A stretch of 48,422 nucleotides of DNA from an uncultured Alphaproteobacteria bacterium (GTDB lineage Bacteria > Pseudomonadota > Alphaproteobacteria > RF32 > CAG-239), in the NCBI GenBank assembly GCA_934271195.1, contig CAKQRB010000019.1, positions 1 to 48,422 on the forward strand, read 5' to 3'. Position 1 is the stretch's first letter, and each line of letters opens with the position of its first letter. Positions 15,954 through 22,833 of the stretch are shown piece by piece. Below the pieces are notes generated by a model that had not been told where the DNA came from, did no database searches, and saw only the letters and a list, made by a program, of their open reading frames with translations. The position numbers and the translations under genes are program-made.

Positions 15954-18074
15954 ATGATCGATTTTAAGGTCGTCCGAAAAGAGATGGAATGGGGTGGACG
16001 AAAGTTAGTTTTAGAAACGGGTAAAATAGCAAGACAGGCAACAGGCGCGGTGATTGCTACCTATGGGGAAACAGTTGTACAGGCAACCGTTGTTGCGGCA
16101 AAAGAGGCAAAGGCTGATCAGGATTTCTTTCCTTTAACCGTTAATTATCAGGAAAAATATTATGCGACCGGTAAAGTTCCGGGTGGCTTTATGAAGCGTG
16201 AAGGAAAGCCGAGCGAGCGCGAAGTTTTGATTTCCCGCCTGATTGACCGTCCGATTCGTCCGTTGTTTCCGGATGCTTTCAAAAATGAAGTTCAGATTAT
16301 TTGTACGGTTTTGAGCCATGACCAGCAGACGGATTCTGATATTGTGGCAATGGTTGCCGCTTCAGCTGCGCTGGCTGTATCGGGTATTCCGTTTTTGGGG
16401 CCGATCGGCGCTGCCAAAGTCGGGTATAAAGACGGACAGTATATTTTGAATCCGACAATCGAGCAGATGAAGGATACAGAGCTGGAATTGTCTGTGGCCG
16501 GTACTTCCGAAGGCGTACTGATGGTTGAATCCGAGGCACAGGAACTTTCTGAAGAAACAATGCTGAATGCGGTTATGTTTGGTTTTGAAAGCTTCCAGCC
16601 GGTTATTAAAATGATTAACGAACTGAAAGCCGAAGCCGGCAAAGAATCTTGGAAAGCTCCGGTATTTCCGCCCGAGTTTGATGTTTTGTATGAGAGAATC
16701 GAAAAAGAATTCCGCGGCAAGTTTGAAGAAGCTTTTAATGAAACCGACAAGCTGAAACGCGGCACTCTGGTCGGGCAGGCTTCGGAAGAAGTCAAGGCAA
16801 CGATTGATCCGGAAAATGAGCTGGAAATGCGTTATGTCGGAGATGCCATTGAAAAATTAATGCACAAAGTTGTTCGTGAAAAAGTTTTGACAACCGGACG
16901 CCGGATTGACGGTCGCGATACCAAGACTGTTCGTCCGATTCAATGTGAAATTGATGTTTTGCCGAAGGCTCACGGTTCTGCATTGTTTACACGCGGTGAA
17001 ACACAGGCTTTGGTTGTGACGACTTTAGGAACCGGCGAGGATGCTCAGATTGTGGACGGTTTGATGAACGAGTATAAAGAAGACTTTATGCTGAACTACA
17101 ACTTCCCGCCATTTTCTGTCGGTGAATGCGGCCGTCTGGGCAGCCCGGGGCGTCGTGAAATTGGTCACGGCAAGCTGGCTTGGAGAGCCATTCATCCGAT
17201 GATGCCGAAAAATAAAGATACTTTCCCTTATACAATCCGTGTGGTTTCCGAGATTATGGAATCGAACGGTTCTTCTTCTATGGCGACAGTTTGCGGTACG
17301 ACTTTGTCTTTGATGGCTGCAGGCGTGCCGATGGCTAAACCGGTTGCCGGTATTGCCATGGGGTTGATTAAAGAAGATGACGGCCGTTTCAGCGTTTTAA
17401 CCGATATTCTCGGTGACGAAGATCATCTTGGCGACATGGACTTTAAAGTTGCCGGTACCAAAGATGGTGTGACCGCTTTGCAGATGGATATTAAAATCAC
17501 TTCCATTACAAAAGAGATTATGCAGACGGCGCTGGCTCAGGCACATGAGGGCAGAATCCATATTCTGGGTGAAATGGCCAAAGCAATTGCCGAGCCGCGT
17601 TCGAATGTTTCACCGCTGGCTCCGGGGATTGTTGCCATTAAGATTCCGGTTGACAAAATTCGTGAAGTTATTGGTTCCGGCGGTAAAGTTATTCGTGAAA
17701 TTGTCGAGAAAACCAATACTAAAATTGACATTAGTGATGACGGTATCGTTAAAATTGCTTCAATGAAAAAAGAAGAAGGCGATGCTGCTCTGGAGTGGAT
17801 TATGAGTATTGTTGCTGAGCCGGAAGAAGGAATGATTTACAAAGGCGTTGTAACCAAGATTATGGATTTTGGCGCATTTGTACGCTTCCTAGGCACAACA
17901 GAAGGTCTGGTTCACATTTCTGAAGTCAAAAATGAGCGTATTGCGTCAGTTTCTGATTTCTACAAAGAAGGTGACACCATGTGGGTTAAATGTCTGGGCA
18001 CAGATAATCGCGGTAAGATTAAGCTTTCAGCGAAGAGAGTGGATCAGGAGACCGGTGCCGACCTCGAAAAATAA
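15954..18074 (+). CDS. pnp: Polyribonucleotide nucleotidyltransferase (PNPase)
   Basis: The phosphorolytic 3'-5' exoribonuclease of RNA decay. The 706-residue product has two RNase PH domains (about 1-215 and 310-540) joined by a helical domain, with the FSVGECGRLGSPGRREIGHGKLA active-site region in the second, then a KH domain (IREVIGSGGKVIREI) and an S1 domain (GMIYKGVVTKIMDFGAFVRFLG). The length is normal. The TAA stop is the start of a large palindromic element, so that hairpin forms the very 3' end of the message. Confidence 0.98.
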   Translation: MIDFKVVRKEMEWGGRKLVLETGKIARQATGAVIATYGETVVQATVVAAKEAKADQDFFPLTVNYQEKYYATGKVPGGFMKREGKPSEREVLISRLIDRPIRPLFPDAFKNEVQIICTVLSHDQQTDSDIVAMVAASAALAVSGIPFLGPIGAAKVGYKDGQYILNPTIEQMKDTELELSVAGTSEGVLMVESEAQELSEETMLNAVMFGFESFQPVIKMINELKAEAGKESWKAPVFPPEFDVLYERIEKEFRGKFEEAFNETDKLKRGTLVGQASEEVKATIDPENELEMRYVGDAIEKLMHKVVREKVLTTGRRIDGRDTKTVRPIQCEIDVLPKAHGSALFTRGETQALVVTTLGTGEDAQIVDGLMNEYKEDFMLNYNFPPFSVGECGRLGSPGRREIGHGKLAWRAIHPMMPKNKDTFPYTIRVVSEIMESNGSSSMATVCGTTLSLMAAGVPMAKPVAGIAMGLIKEDDGRFSVLTDILGDEDHLGDMDFKVAGTKDGVTALQMDIKITSITKEIMQTALAQAHEGRIHILGEMAKAIAEPRSNVSPLAPGIVAIKIPVDKIREVIGSGGKVIREIVEKTNTKIDISDDGIVKIASMKKEEGDAALEWIMSIVAEPEEGMIYKGVVTKIMDFGAFVRFLGTTEGLVHISEVKNERIASVSDFYKEGDTMWVKCLGTDNRGKIKLSAKRVDQETGADLEK

Positions 18075-18182
18075 AAAGCTTGCAAAAGGCCGGTCATGCT
18101 TGTTTCTTTTCTTCTCGTGTACCTTTTTTCGTACACGTCGTCGAAAAAAAACAGCGCAGCACCGGCCTTTATCAAGCTTTTT
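18073..18182. repeat. Palindromic element, copy 1 (GTAC-tip family)
   Basis: A 110-bp near-perfect palindrome starting in the pnp stop codon. The outer arms are AAAAAGCTTG, a 2x2 mismatch, then AAAGGCCGGT, against ACCGGCCTTT, mismatch, CAAGCTTTTT, making 20 pairs. Partly paired A/T-rich segments follow, and the tip is CGTGTAC-8 nt-GTACACG. The centres of the arms and tip coincide. The arms would fold in RNA or single-stranded DNA. An 85-bp core (18094-18178) recurs at 18238-18322. Confidence 0.9.
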
Positions 18183-18237
18183 AGTGCTCAGAAAATAGTA
18201 TAGATAACTTATGCAGTTTTTGAGTAGCGAAAGTCTA

Positions 18238-18322
18238 TCATGCTTGTTTCTTTTCTCCTCGTGTACCTTTTGTCGTACACGTCGTCGAAAAAAAACAGCG
18301 CAGCACTGACCTTTATCAAGCT
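18238..18322. repeat. Palindromic element, copy 2 (direct repeat of copy 1 core)
   Basis: Repeats 18094-18178 in the same orientation with 4 differences in 85 bp. The tip GTGTAC/GTACAC and the flanking arms are kept, but the outer arm complementarity is degraded: only short pairings such as TAGC/GCTA remain outside the core. It lies 144 bp downstream of copy 1 in the pnp 3' region. Confidence 0.9.
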
Positions 18323-18353
18323 AGTTTGTAGGCAATAGATAAAAGTGAAATTT

Positions 18354-18390
18354 AAAAGCGTTTTTCTGATGACAGAAAGCGCTTTTTGTT
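18354..18390 (+). terminator. Terminator downstream of the duplicated hairpins
   Basis: AAAAGCG plus TTTCTG pair with CAGAAA plus GCGCTTTT across an ATGA loop, with a small bulge, ending in T5. It probably closes the pnp transcription unit about 280 nt after the stop codon. Confidence 0.8.
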
Positions 18391-18458
18391 TGACTTTTTC
18401 TTTCTTTTGTCTAAAATCTGATTTAGAAAATTTATTATTAATTTTAAAACAAATATTT
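18389..18458 (+). promoter_or_regulatory. Promoter and leader, repeated at 19734
   Basis: TTGACT at 18389-18394 and TAAAAT at 18412-18417 are 17 nt apart, a good sigma-70 promoter. The next 40 nt are A/T only in long runs. A similar segment of about 60 bp (roughly four bases in five matching by eye) lies at 19734-19795, so the two promoter-leaders are duplicates. A 21-codon ORF starting ATGGAAAGT at 18459 follows, ending at 18524, and then the 166-residue gene at 18559. Confidence 0.65.
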
Positions 18459-18558
18459 ATGGAAAGTTGCTTTTTATTATTGTCTTTGGGATTAGCAAGG
18501 TTGTCATTTTTAATGACAGTCTGACTGCTGAAATTGTTTAACCTAAATTATAAATTTT

Positions 18559-19059
18559 ATGGAAAATGGTTTTGACTGGCTTGCAATATTTACGTTGTTG
18601 CTGCCGATACTTATTCTTTTGGGATTGTCTGTTATCTGGAAAATGAAATTTGTTATCAGTACAGAGGATTTTTCTTTGTTTTTGTCGATAACAAGGTTGT
18701 TTTTGGCGGTACCGCTGATGATAGACATTTATAAAATGTTTATGGTAACGGATGTTGGATTTGTTTTTGGCATTTCAGCCGTTTTGCTGGTTCTAGTTTA
18801 TTGGATAATGCTGAGAATTTTTCGCTTTAAGCTGTTGGATTGGCGGAAGGTTTATCTTTTTGAAGCCGACGGTTGCGGTTGGGAATGTTTGAGTGGTAAT
18901 TTGACAGAGGGAAATTTCAAATTCCGAGCTTTGCTGGAAAACGTTTCTCATTCGCAGGATTACTACAGAGAGCGGGTTTTCCCTGTTAAGATTAAGAAAA
19001 TATGTCTTTTTGACTTTTTTCCGGTGAGGTTGGAAAAAGAAAGCTTATCCGGTAGGTAA
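18559..19059 (+). CDS. Hypothetical membrane protein
   Basis: Not recognised. The 166-residue protein has three hydrophobic helices (about 6-26, 37-55 and 62-86) and an 80-residue soluble C-terminal part beginning FRFKLLDWRKVYLFEADGCG. There is no Shine-Dalgarno sequence before the ATG: the leader is A/T-rich, as for the other small genes of this accessory stretch. A terminator follows directly. It may belong with the mini-genes at 19796-20082 through the shared promoter type. Confidence 0.6.
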   Translation: MENGFDWLAIFTLLLPILILLGLSVIWKMKFVISTEDFSLFLSITRLFLAVPLMIDIYKMFMVTDVGFVFGISAVLLVLVYWIMLRIFRFKLLDWRKVYLFEADGCGWECLSGNLTEGNFKFRALLENVSHSQDYYRERVFPVKIKKICLFDFFPVRLEKESLSGR

Positions 19060-19064
19060 ACAAT

Positions 19065-19098
19065 AAAAGCGTTCGATTCTGAAATCGGGCGCTTTTTT
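19065..19098 (+). terminator. Terminator after the 18.6-kb membrane protein gene
   Basis: AAAAGCGTTCGAT pairs with ATCGGGCGCTTTT (one G-T pair) and runs into six T. The loop contains a GANTC site, the first of the cluster that follows. Confidence 0.85.
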
Positions 19099-19247
19099 CG
19101 ATTCCATATATATTTTTGGATTCGTAAAGCAATTTTTAACCAAGATGAATCGGAAAAGCAAAAGAATCGAAAAAATTTTAAAATTTTATTTTTATATTTT
19201 TTGTGTAAATTCAAATTGTTGTATAAAAACCGAATCGAAAAAGAATC
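19075..19247. repeat. GANTC-dense patch with GAATCGAAAAA repeats
   Basis: Seven GANTC sites lie within 173 bp, at 19075, 19100, 19119, 19147, 19164, 19232 and 19243. Several are part of an 11-mer close to GAATCGAAAAA: forward at 19147 (one change), 19164 and 19232, and inverted at about 19094-19104. The rest is A/T-rich and non-coding. GANTC is the CcrM methylation site in Alphaproteobacteria. Confidence 0.75.
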
Positions 19248-19733
19248 CGATTGTTAATAAAAATTTAAATCTTAACATTTAGCCTTGGCAAGTGAAAAGG
19301 TATCATTATTTAAATTACAAACATATATTATGGAAGCATTATTAGGTGGAACTCGATAAATTGTCGGAAAGAACGTCCAGAATGGCTGTTACCGGCAAAA
19401 AAACATTTAACGAACGCAGATTGATCCCCTGACTTGGTTAAAATGTTTGATATAAATGCGTAGAGAGAGTTTGTCTGCAATAGTTTTTATTTCAGACTTG
19501 TGTCTTTCCTCTCGATGTTGAAATGTGGAAAGATAATGCTTCAGGCATTGTTTTTCGGACTGCGGATTCTTTTGAGTACCGCTTAATTATTGTACTTTTA
19601 TATAGTATGTTTTGTCAGAAAATTCTCGTATTTGGCTGATTACGGGATGGTGATACATATACAGGTTTTAGGCTTAAAATTTTGAAAAAAAGGTTCTTAA
19701 ATGCGCAAAAGAACCTTTTTTTATGTTTAAATA
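19248..19733 (+). other. Non-coding stretch with possible remnant and two terminators
   Basis: No confident gene. An ATG at 19330 opens a 9-codon frame (MEALLGGTR), and an overlapping GTG at 19346 opens 28 codons (ELDKLSERTSRMAVTGKK and so on) to 19432; together they could be a small gene broken by a frameshift. A weak 5-bp stem with T5 lies at 19535-19555. A perfect 14-bp terminator stem, AAGGTTCTT against AAGAACCTT with A and T runs, is at 19685-19722. The stretch 19260-19720 could therefore hold a small RNA; I found no tmRNA, RNase P, SRP or 6S signature. Confidence 0.4.
19685..19722 (+). terminator. Strong terminator
   Basis: AAAAAAAGGTTCTT pairs perfectly with AAGAACCTTTTTTT around a 10-nt loop. 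The A-run and T-run make it work in both directions. It ends whatever is transcribed from the 19.3-19.7 kb stretch. Confidence 0.9.
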
Positions 19734-19761
19734 TTGACTTTGCTTTCTTTTGTTTTAATCT
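19734..19761 (+). promoter_or_regulatory. Promoter of the membrane mini-gene pair
   Basis: TTGACT at 19734-19739 and TAATCT at 19756-19761 are 16 nt apart. The segment to 19795 is a diverged copy of 18389-18458. It lies directly after a strong terminator and 35 bp before the ATG of the first mini-gene. Confidence 0.65.
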
Positions 19762-19795
19762 AGCAAATAGAAAATAATTATTAATTTTTAAGCTT

Positions 19796-19945
19796 ATGAT
19801 AGGATTTATTTGGGGCATTATTATTTTTTGCCTGGTTGTTTTTGTTTTATTTGCTTATGCCGTTTATCGTACGGACGTGTGGCGCGTGTATGACGTTGAG
19901 CATGGCTTGAATGAAAAAAAGAAATCTAAAAATGTAAAAGTATGA
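19796..19945 (+). CDS. Small membrane protein, 49 residues (first of pair)
   Basis: One N-terminal membrane helix (about 3-24, FIWGIIIFCLVVFVLFAYAV) and a charged cytoplasmic tail ending KKKSKNVKV. No Shine-Dalgarno is present; the leader is A/T-rich. Its TGA overlaps the ATG of the next gene (ATGA), so the two are translated as a coupled pair. No family is recognised; the compact helix-plus-tail shape is like small regulatory or respiratory accessory subunits. Confidence 0.65.
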   Translation: MIGFIWGIIIFCLVVFVLFAYAVYRTDVWRVYDVEHGLNEKKKSKNVKV

Positions 19946-20082
19946 AAACATTTGTTCTTTTGGTGATTGGCAGTGCTTTTATAGTACTGTTGGCCGTGGG
20001 TGTTTATTTTTTGTATTACGATATCGGGCGGATATTTAAAAACAAACCGGATGAGTATTTTGACAGAGATGTAGAGTACTAA
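19942..20082 (+). CDS. Small membrane protein, 46 residues (second of pair)
   Basis: One hydrophobic helix (about 4-26, FVLLVIGSAFIVLLAVGVYF) and an acidic tail ending DEYFDRDVEY. The tail charge is opposite to that of the partner (Lys-rich), which would suit a complex of the two. The start overlaps the upstream stop by ATGA. A terminator follows 33 nt after the stop. Not recognised. Confidence 0.65.
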   Translation: MKTFVLLVIGSAFIVLLAVGVYFLYYDIGRIFKNKPDEYFDRDVEY

Positions 20083-20115
20083 AAATCGGAGGCTTGTCTG
20101 ACCGATGCGCATTAT

Positions 20116-20149
20116 AAAAGGCGACAGATTATTCTGTGGCCTTTTTTTG
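20116..20149 (+). terminator. Terminator after the mini-gene pair
   Basis: AAAAGGC plus ACAGA pair with TCTGT plus GCCTTTT (one mismatch) around TTAT, followed by further T. Confidence 0.85.
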
Positions 20150-20193
20150 TTATAAAAAGCCCTTGAAAAATAAAAATAATTGTTGTACAAAGA

Positions 20194-20228
20194 GCTGTCT
20201 GGCGGGGCACCCCTGGAGGCGCCGCAGA
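20194..20228 (+). promoter_or_regulatory. GC-rich structured leader before rplY
   Basis: In an A/T-rich setting, 20201-20223 can fold as GGCG against CGCC, with an inner GGG/CCC stem, and CTG/CAG pairing further out. It lies about 40 nt before the rplY start. L25 binds 5S rRNA, so a leader that mimics it for self-control is possible; this is inference. Confidence 0.4.
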
Positions 20229-20263
20229 TAAATTCAGTTTAATTTTTTTAAGGATTTTTGAAA

Positions 20264-20551
20264 ATGGAAATTACTTTTAATGCGCAAAAGCGTGAGAAAG
20301 CAGGTAAGGGGGCAGCTCGCGCATGTCGTCGTGAGGGTCGCATTCCTGCCGTTATTTATGGCGGAAAGCAAGAGCCTGTTATGATCAGTCTGCATCCGGT
20401 TGAGCTTGAAAAAGCTTTGAATACTGCCAGCTTTTATCAAGCTGATATCAAAATTGTTTTGGATGGCAAAACAATTTCGGCTGTTTGTCAGGATGTTCAA
20501 TTCCATCCGGTTTCTGATATGCCGATTCACGTTGACTTTCTTAGAAAATAG
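20264..20551 (+). CDS. rplY: 50S ribosomal protein L25, short form
   Basis: Binds loop E of 5S rRNA. The 95-residue product is the N-terminal 5S-binding domain only (GKGAARACRREGRIPAVIYGG and FHPVSDMPIHVDFLRK), like the E. coli protein. Most Alphaproteobacteria have the roughly 200-residue CTC/TL5 form with a second beta domain; here the frame stops cleanly with TAG after HVDFLRK. The ATG at 20264 follows AAGGAT; the TTG at 20258 is less likely. pth follows, as is common. Confidence 0.93.
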   Translation: MEITFNAQKREKAGKGAARACRREGRIPAVIYGGKQEPVMISLHPVELEKALNTASFYQADIKIVLDGKTISAVCQDVQFHPVSDMPIHVDFLRK

Positions 20552-20598
20552 TTTTTAGGTTTTTGATTACTATTTCAAAGATGTTTTTGTAAAATGAA

Positions 20599-20623
20599 GG
20601 GAGTCCGGCGACTCCCTTTTTTT
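20599..20623 (+). terminator. Terminator between rplY and pth
   Basis: GGGAGTC pairs with GACTCCC around CGGC, followed by seven T. The T-run ends only 14 nt before the pth start codon, so pth is either read through the terminator or uses a promoter upstream of or within it. Confidence 0.85.
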
Positions 20624-20636
20624 GAAAGAAAATTTG

Positions 20637-21212
20637 ATGTTTTTGATTGTCGGTTTGGGAAATCCGGGGTCTGAATATGCAGGAACCCGTCATAATGTGG
20701 GGTTTCTGGCTGCGGATTATTTGTATGAAAAATTTGGGTTTTCTCCTTTTAGGGCAAAGTTTGACGGGCTGATTGCCGAAGGTAAAATTGCCGGAGAAAA
20801 AGTCTTTTTGCTAAAGCCGCAGACCTATATGAATTTGTCGGGCAATTCTGTTGTTAAAGCGGCGAATTTTTATAAAATTTTGCCTGAGAACATTGTTGTT
20901 ATTCATGATGACATGGATTTGCAGCCCGGACAGTTGAAAGTTAAAACAGGCGGCGGAGCGGGTGGACATAATGGCCTGAAGTCGATTGATGCGGCAATTT
21001 CACCGAATTATCATCGTATTCGTATCGGTGTCGGGCATCCGGCCGGAAAAGGCGAGGCAGTTGTTAGTCATGTTTTGAGCCGTTTTTCCAAGGCAGATGC
21101 GGAACAGATTGAGCAAAACGTTTCCCTGATTGCCGATACGATTGATGTTTTACTGAAAGACGGAATGGCGGTTTATTCCAACAAAATCGGAATGTTGCTG
21201 AAGGGTAGATAA
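20637..21212 (+). CDS. pth: Peptidyl-tRNA hydrolase
   Basis: Releases tRNA from peptidyl-tRNA that drops off ribosomes. The 191-residue product has catalytic H19 in TRHNVGF, N10 in GLGNPG, KPQTYMNLSG, the conserved Asp in VIHDDMDL, and GGGAGGHNGLKSI. The ATG at 20637 matches the family start (MFLIVGLGNPG); the upstream TTG would add five residues inside the terminator tail. Confidence 0.97.
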   Translation: MFLIVGLGNPGSEYAGTRHNVGFLAADYLYEKFGFSPFRAKFDGLIAEGKIAGEKVFLLKPQTYMNLSGNSVVKAANFYKILPENIVVIHDDMDLQPGQLKVKTGGGAGGHNGLKSIDAAISPNYHRIRIGVGHPAGKGEAVVSHVLSRFSKADAEQIEQNVSLIADTIDVLLKDGMAVYSNKIGMLLKGR

Positions 21213-21250
21213 AATACTCCTTGAAAAAACTTTATTTTTCAGCTAAAACT

Positions 21251-21287
21251 CTCCTCAAGTTTATCAGGATATTTGAGGAGTTTTTTT
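21251..21287 (+). terminator. Terminator-like hairpin holding the ychF ribosome site
   Basis: CTCCTCAA (21251-21258) pairs with TTGAGGAG (21273-21280), followed by seven T and then directly the ychF ATG at 21288. The right arm contains GAGGAG, the ychF Shine-Dalgarno sequence, so the stem would both end the pth transcript and mask this site. Confidence 0.75.
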
Positions 21288-22400
21288 ATGGGATTTAACT
21301 GTGGAATTGTCGGTTTGCCGAATGTTGGAAAATCGACGTTGTTTAATGCTTTGACCCAGACGATTGCGGCGCAGGCGGCGAATTTTCCTTTTTGTACGAT
21401 TGAGCCGAATACCGGTCGCGTTGCCGTACCGGACGAACGTCTGGACACTTTGTGCAGAATTGTCAATCCCAAGAATGTTGTTCCGACGCAGTTGGAATTT
21501 GTTGATATTGCCGGTTTGGTTAAAGGCGCTTCCAAAGGGGAAGGGTTGGGTAACCAGTTTCTGGCAAATATTCGCGAGACAGATGCAATTATTCATGTTT
21601 TGCGCTGTTTTGATGATGACAATATTACCCATGTCGAAGGTTCTGTTGATCCGATCCGCGATGCCGAGATTGTCGAAACGGAATTAATGATTGCCGATTT
21701 GGAATCTTTGGAAAAGCGCTTTGACCAACTTGAGAAAAAAGCCAAGACCGGCGGTGACAAAGAGGCTCAGCTCAGAGTTTCTGTTATGAAACCGGTTATT
21801 GCAGCGTTGAGAGAAGGAAAACCCGCTAGAACTGCAGCTCCCGATCCGGCGGAAAAAGATGCTTATAAGCAGTATAAAATGCTTCAATTGCTGACATCAA
21901 AACCGGTTTTGTATGTTTGCAACGTAGATGAGGCTTCGGCAGCAACCGGCAATAAATATTCCGAAGCAGTTATGAAAAAAGCCGAGGCCGAGAAAGCTCA
22001 GGCCGTTATTATCTCTGCGGAAATCGAATCGGAGGTTGCCCAACTGGAAACGGAAGAAGAAAAGGAAGAGTTTTTGGACTCTCTCGGGTTGAATGAGTCC
22101 GGCCTGTCTAAAATCATTAAAACCGGATACAAGCTTTTGGGGCTGGAAACTTATTTTACGGCCGGTCCGAAAGAAGTTCGTGCCTGGACGTTTTTCAAAG
22201 GGTCAAAAGCGCCGCAGTGCGCCGGAATTATTCACTCGGATTTTGAGCGCGGATTTATTCGGGCAGAAACCATTTCTTATGACGATTATGTAAAGTATAA
22301 CGGTGAGCAGGGGTGTAAGGAAGCCGGAAAAATGCGTTCCGAAGGCAAGGATTATGTTGTGCAGGACGGAGATTTGCTTAACTTCCTGTTTAATGTTTAA
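21288..22400 (+). CDS. ychF: Ribosome-binding ATPase YchF
   Basis: An Obg-family protein that hydrolyses ATP, binds ribosomes and takes part in stress and oxidative responses. The 370-residue product has the P-loop GLPNVGKST at residues 9-17, the NxxE-type specificity region YVCNVDE, a coiled-coil insertion, and a C-terminal TGS domain (LETYFTAGPKEVRAWTFFKG to the end). GAGGAG before the ATG at 21288 decides the start against a frame from 21273. pth-ychF is a common bacterial pair. Confidence 0.96.
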   Translation: MGFNCGIVGLPNVGKSTLFNALTQTIAAQAANFPFCTIEPNTGRVAVPDERLDTLCRIVNPKNVVPTQLEFVDIAGLVKGASKGEGLGNQFLANIRETDAIIHVLRCFDDDNITHVEGSVDPIRDAEIVETELMIADLESLEKRFDQLEKKAKTGGDKEAQLRVSVMKPVIAALREGKPARTAAPDPAEKDAYKQYKMLQLLTSKPVLYVCNVDEASAATGNKYSEAVMKKAEAEKAQAVIISAEIESEVAQLETEEEKEEFLDSLGLNESGLSKIIKTGYKLLGLETYFTAGPKEVRAWTFFKGSKAPQCAGIIHSDFERGFIRAETISYDDYVKYNGEQGCKEAGKMRSEGKDYVVQDGDLLNFLFNV

Positions 22401-22423
22401 AATATTTTGTTTTCTGATTAAGT

Positions 22424-22453
22424 CCCGAAGTTTAGTGCTTCGGGTTCTTTTTT
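22424..22453 (+). terminator. Terminator after ychF
   Basis: CCCGAAG pairs with CTTCGGG around a 7-nt loop and is followed by TTC and a long T-run. Confidence 0.9.
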
Positions 22454-22462
22454 TTTGACGTA

Positions 22463-22491
22463 TTGACAAAAAAATTAAATTGCGCTATAGT
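22463..22491 (+). promoter_or_regulatory. Consensus sigma-70 promoter
   Basis: TTGACA at 22463-22468 and TATAGT at 22486-22491, exactly 17 nt apart, make the best promoter I see in the window. It starts 10 nt after the ychF terminator and would transcribe the 47-codon ORF and possibly the next gene. Confidence 0.8.
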
Positions 22492-22525
22492 CAGTTTCCA
22501 AAAAGTATTATTAAAATTTATAGAT

Positions 22526-22669
22526 ATGAAAATAAAAGAAAAAAACGGAACGCAAATGGCACAAAGTCAAGCTCTGGATTATAATCAGATTGAGAAAGCG
22601 GCGGAAGAAGCGATTGAACTTGCTTTGGCAGAGATTTGGCGTTGGAGAGCCTTTACTGCGAAGGAATGA
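22526..22669 (+). CDS. Small acidic/helical protein, 47 residues
   Basis: Not recognised. Starting MKIKEKNGTQMAQ, most of it is one helix rich in Glu and Ala (YNQIEKAAEEAIELALAEIW) ending in WRWRAFTAKE. There is no Shine-Dalgarno at 22526; an internal ATG at 22556 has GGAA upstream and would give 37 residues. A consensus promoter lies 35 bp upstream, which favours a real gene. Confidence 0.5.
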   Translation: MKIKEKNGTQMAQSQALDYNQIEKAAEEAIELALAEIWRWRAFTAKE

Positions 22670-22833
22670 TGTCGGTACCGGCCAGTTTTTATAAAACAAA
22701 ACGGCCTTGGTTTTGCTGAGAAAGTTTGATTTGCAAGAAAGTTGCCTAACTATCGAAAATCTGGAATTCGGAAAAGACTGGATTGTCTATTTGTGTGGTA
22801 AGTGTTAAATATTAAATATAAAAAATTATTAGT

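Noticed and set aside
16292..16795. Ser-rich minus-strand frame within pnp
   Set aside because: Fully inside pnp, low-complexity and without a start signal; a shadow of the pnp codons.
18094..18322. CRISPR array from the two 85-bp repeats
   Set aside because: Only two copies, far too long, internally palindromic along their whole length, and no cas genes. They are duplicated hairpin elements.
19579..19602. Another GTAC-tip palindrome
   Set aside because: Two GTAC words occur 12 nt apart but the flanks do not pair, so it lacks the arms that define the family.
19260..19722. tmRNA, RNase P RNA, SRP RNA or 6S RNA
   Set aside because: No CCA end with T-loop, no GAGGAAAGTC-type core and no SRP tetraloop motif could be found; left as unassigned.
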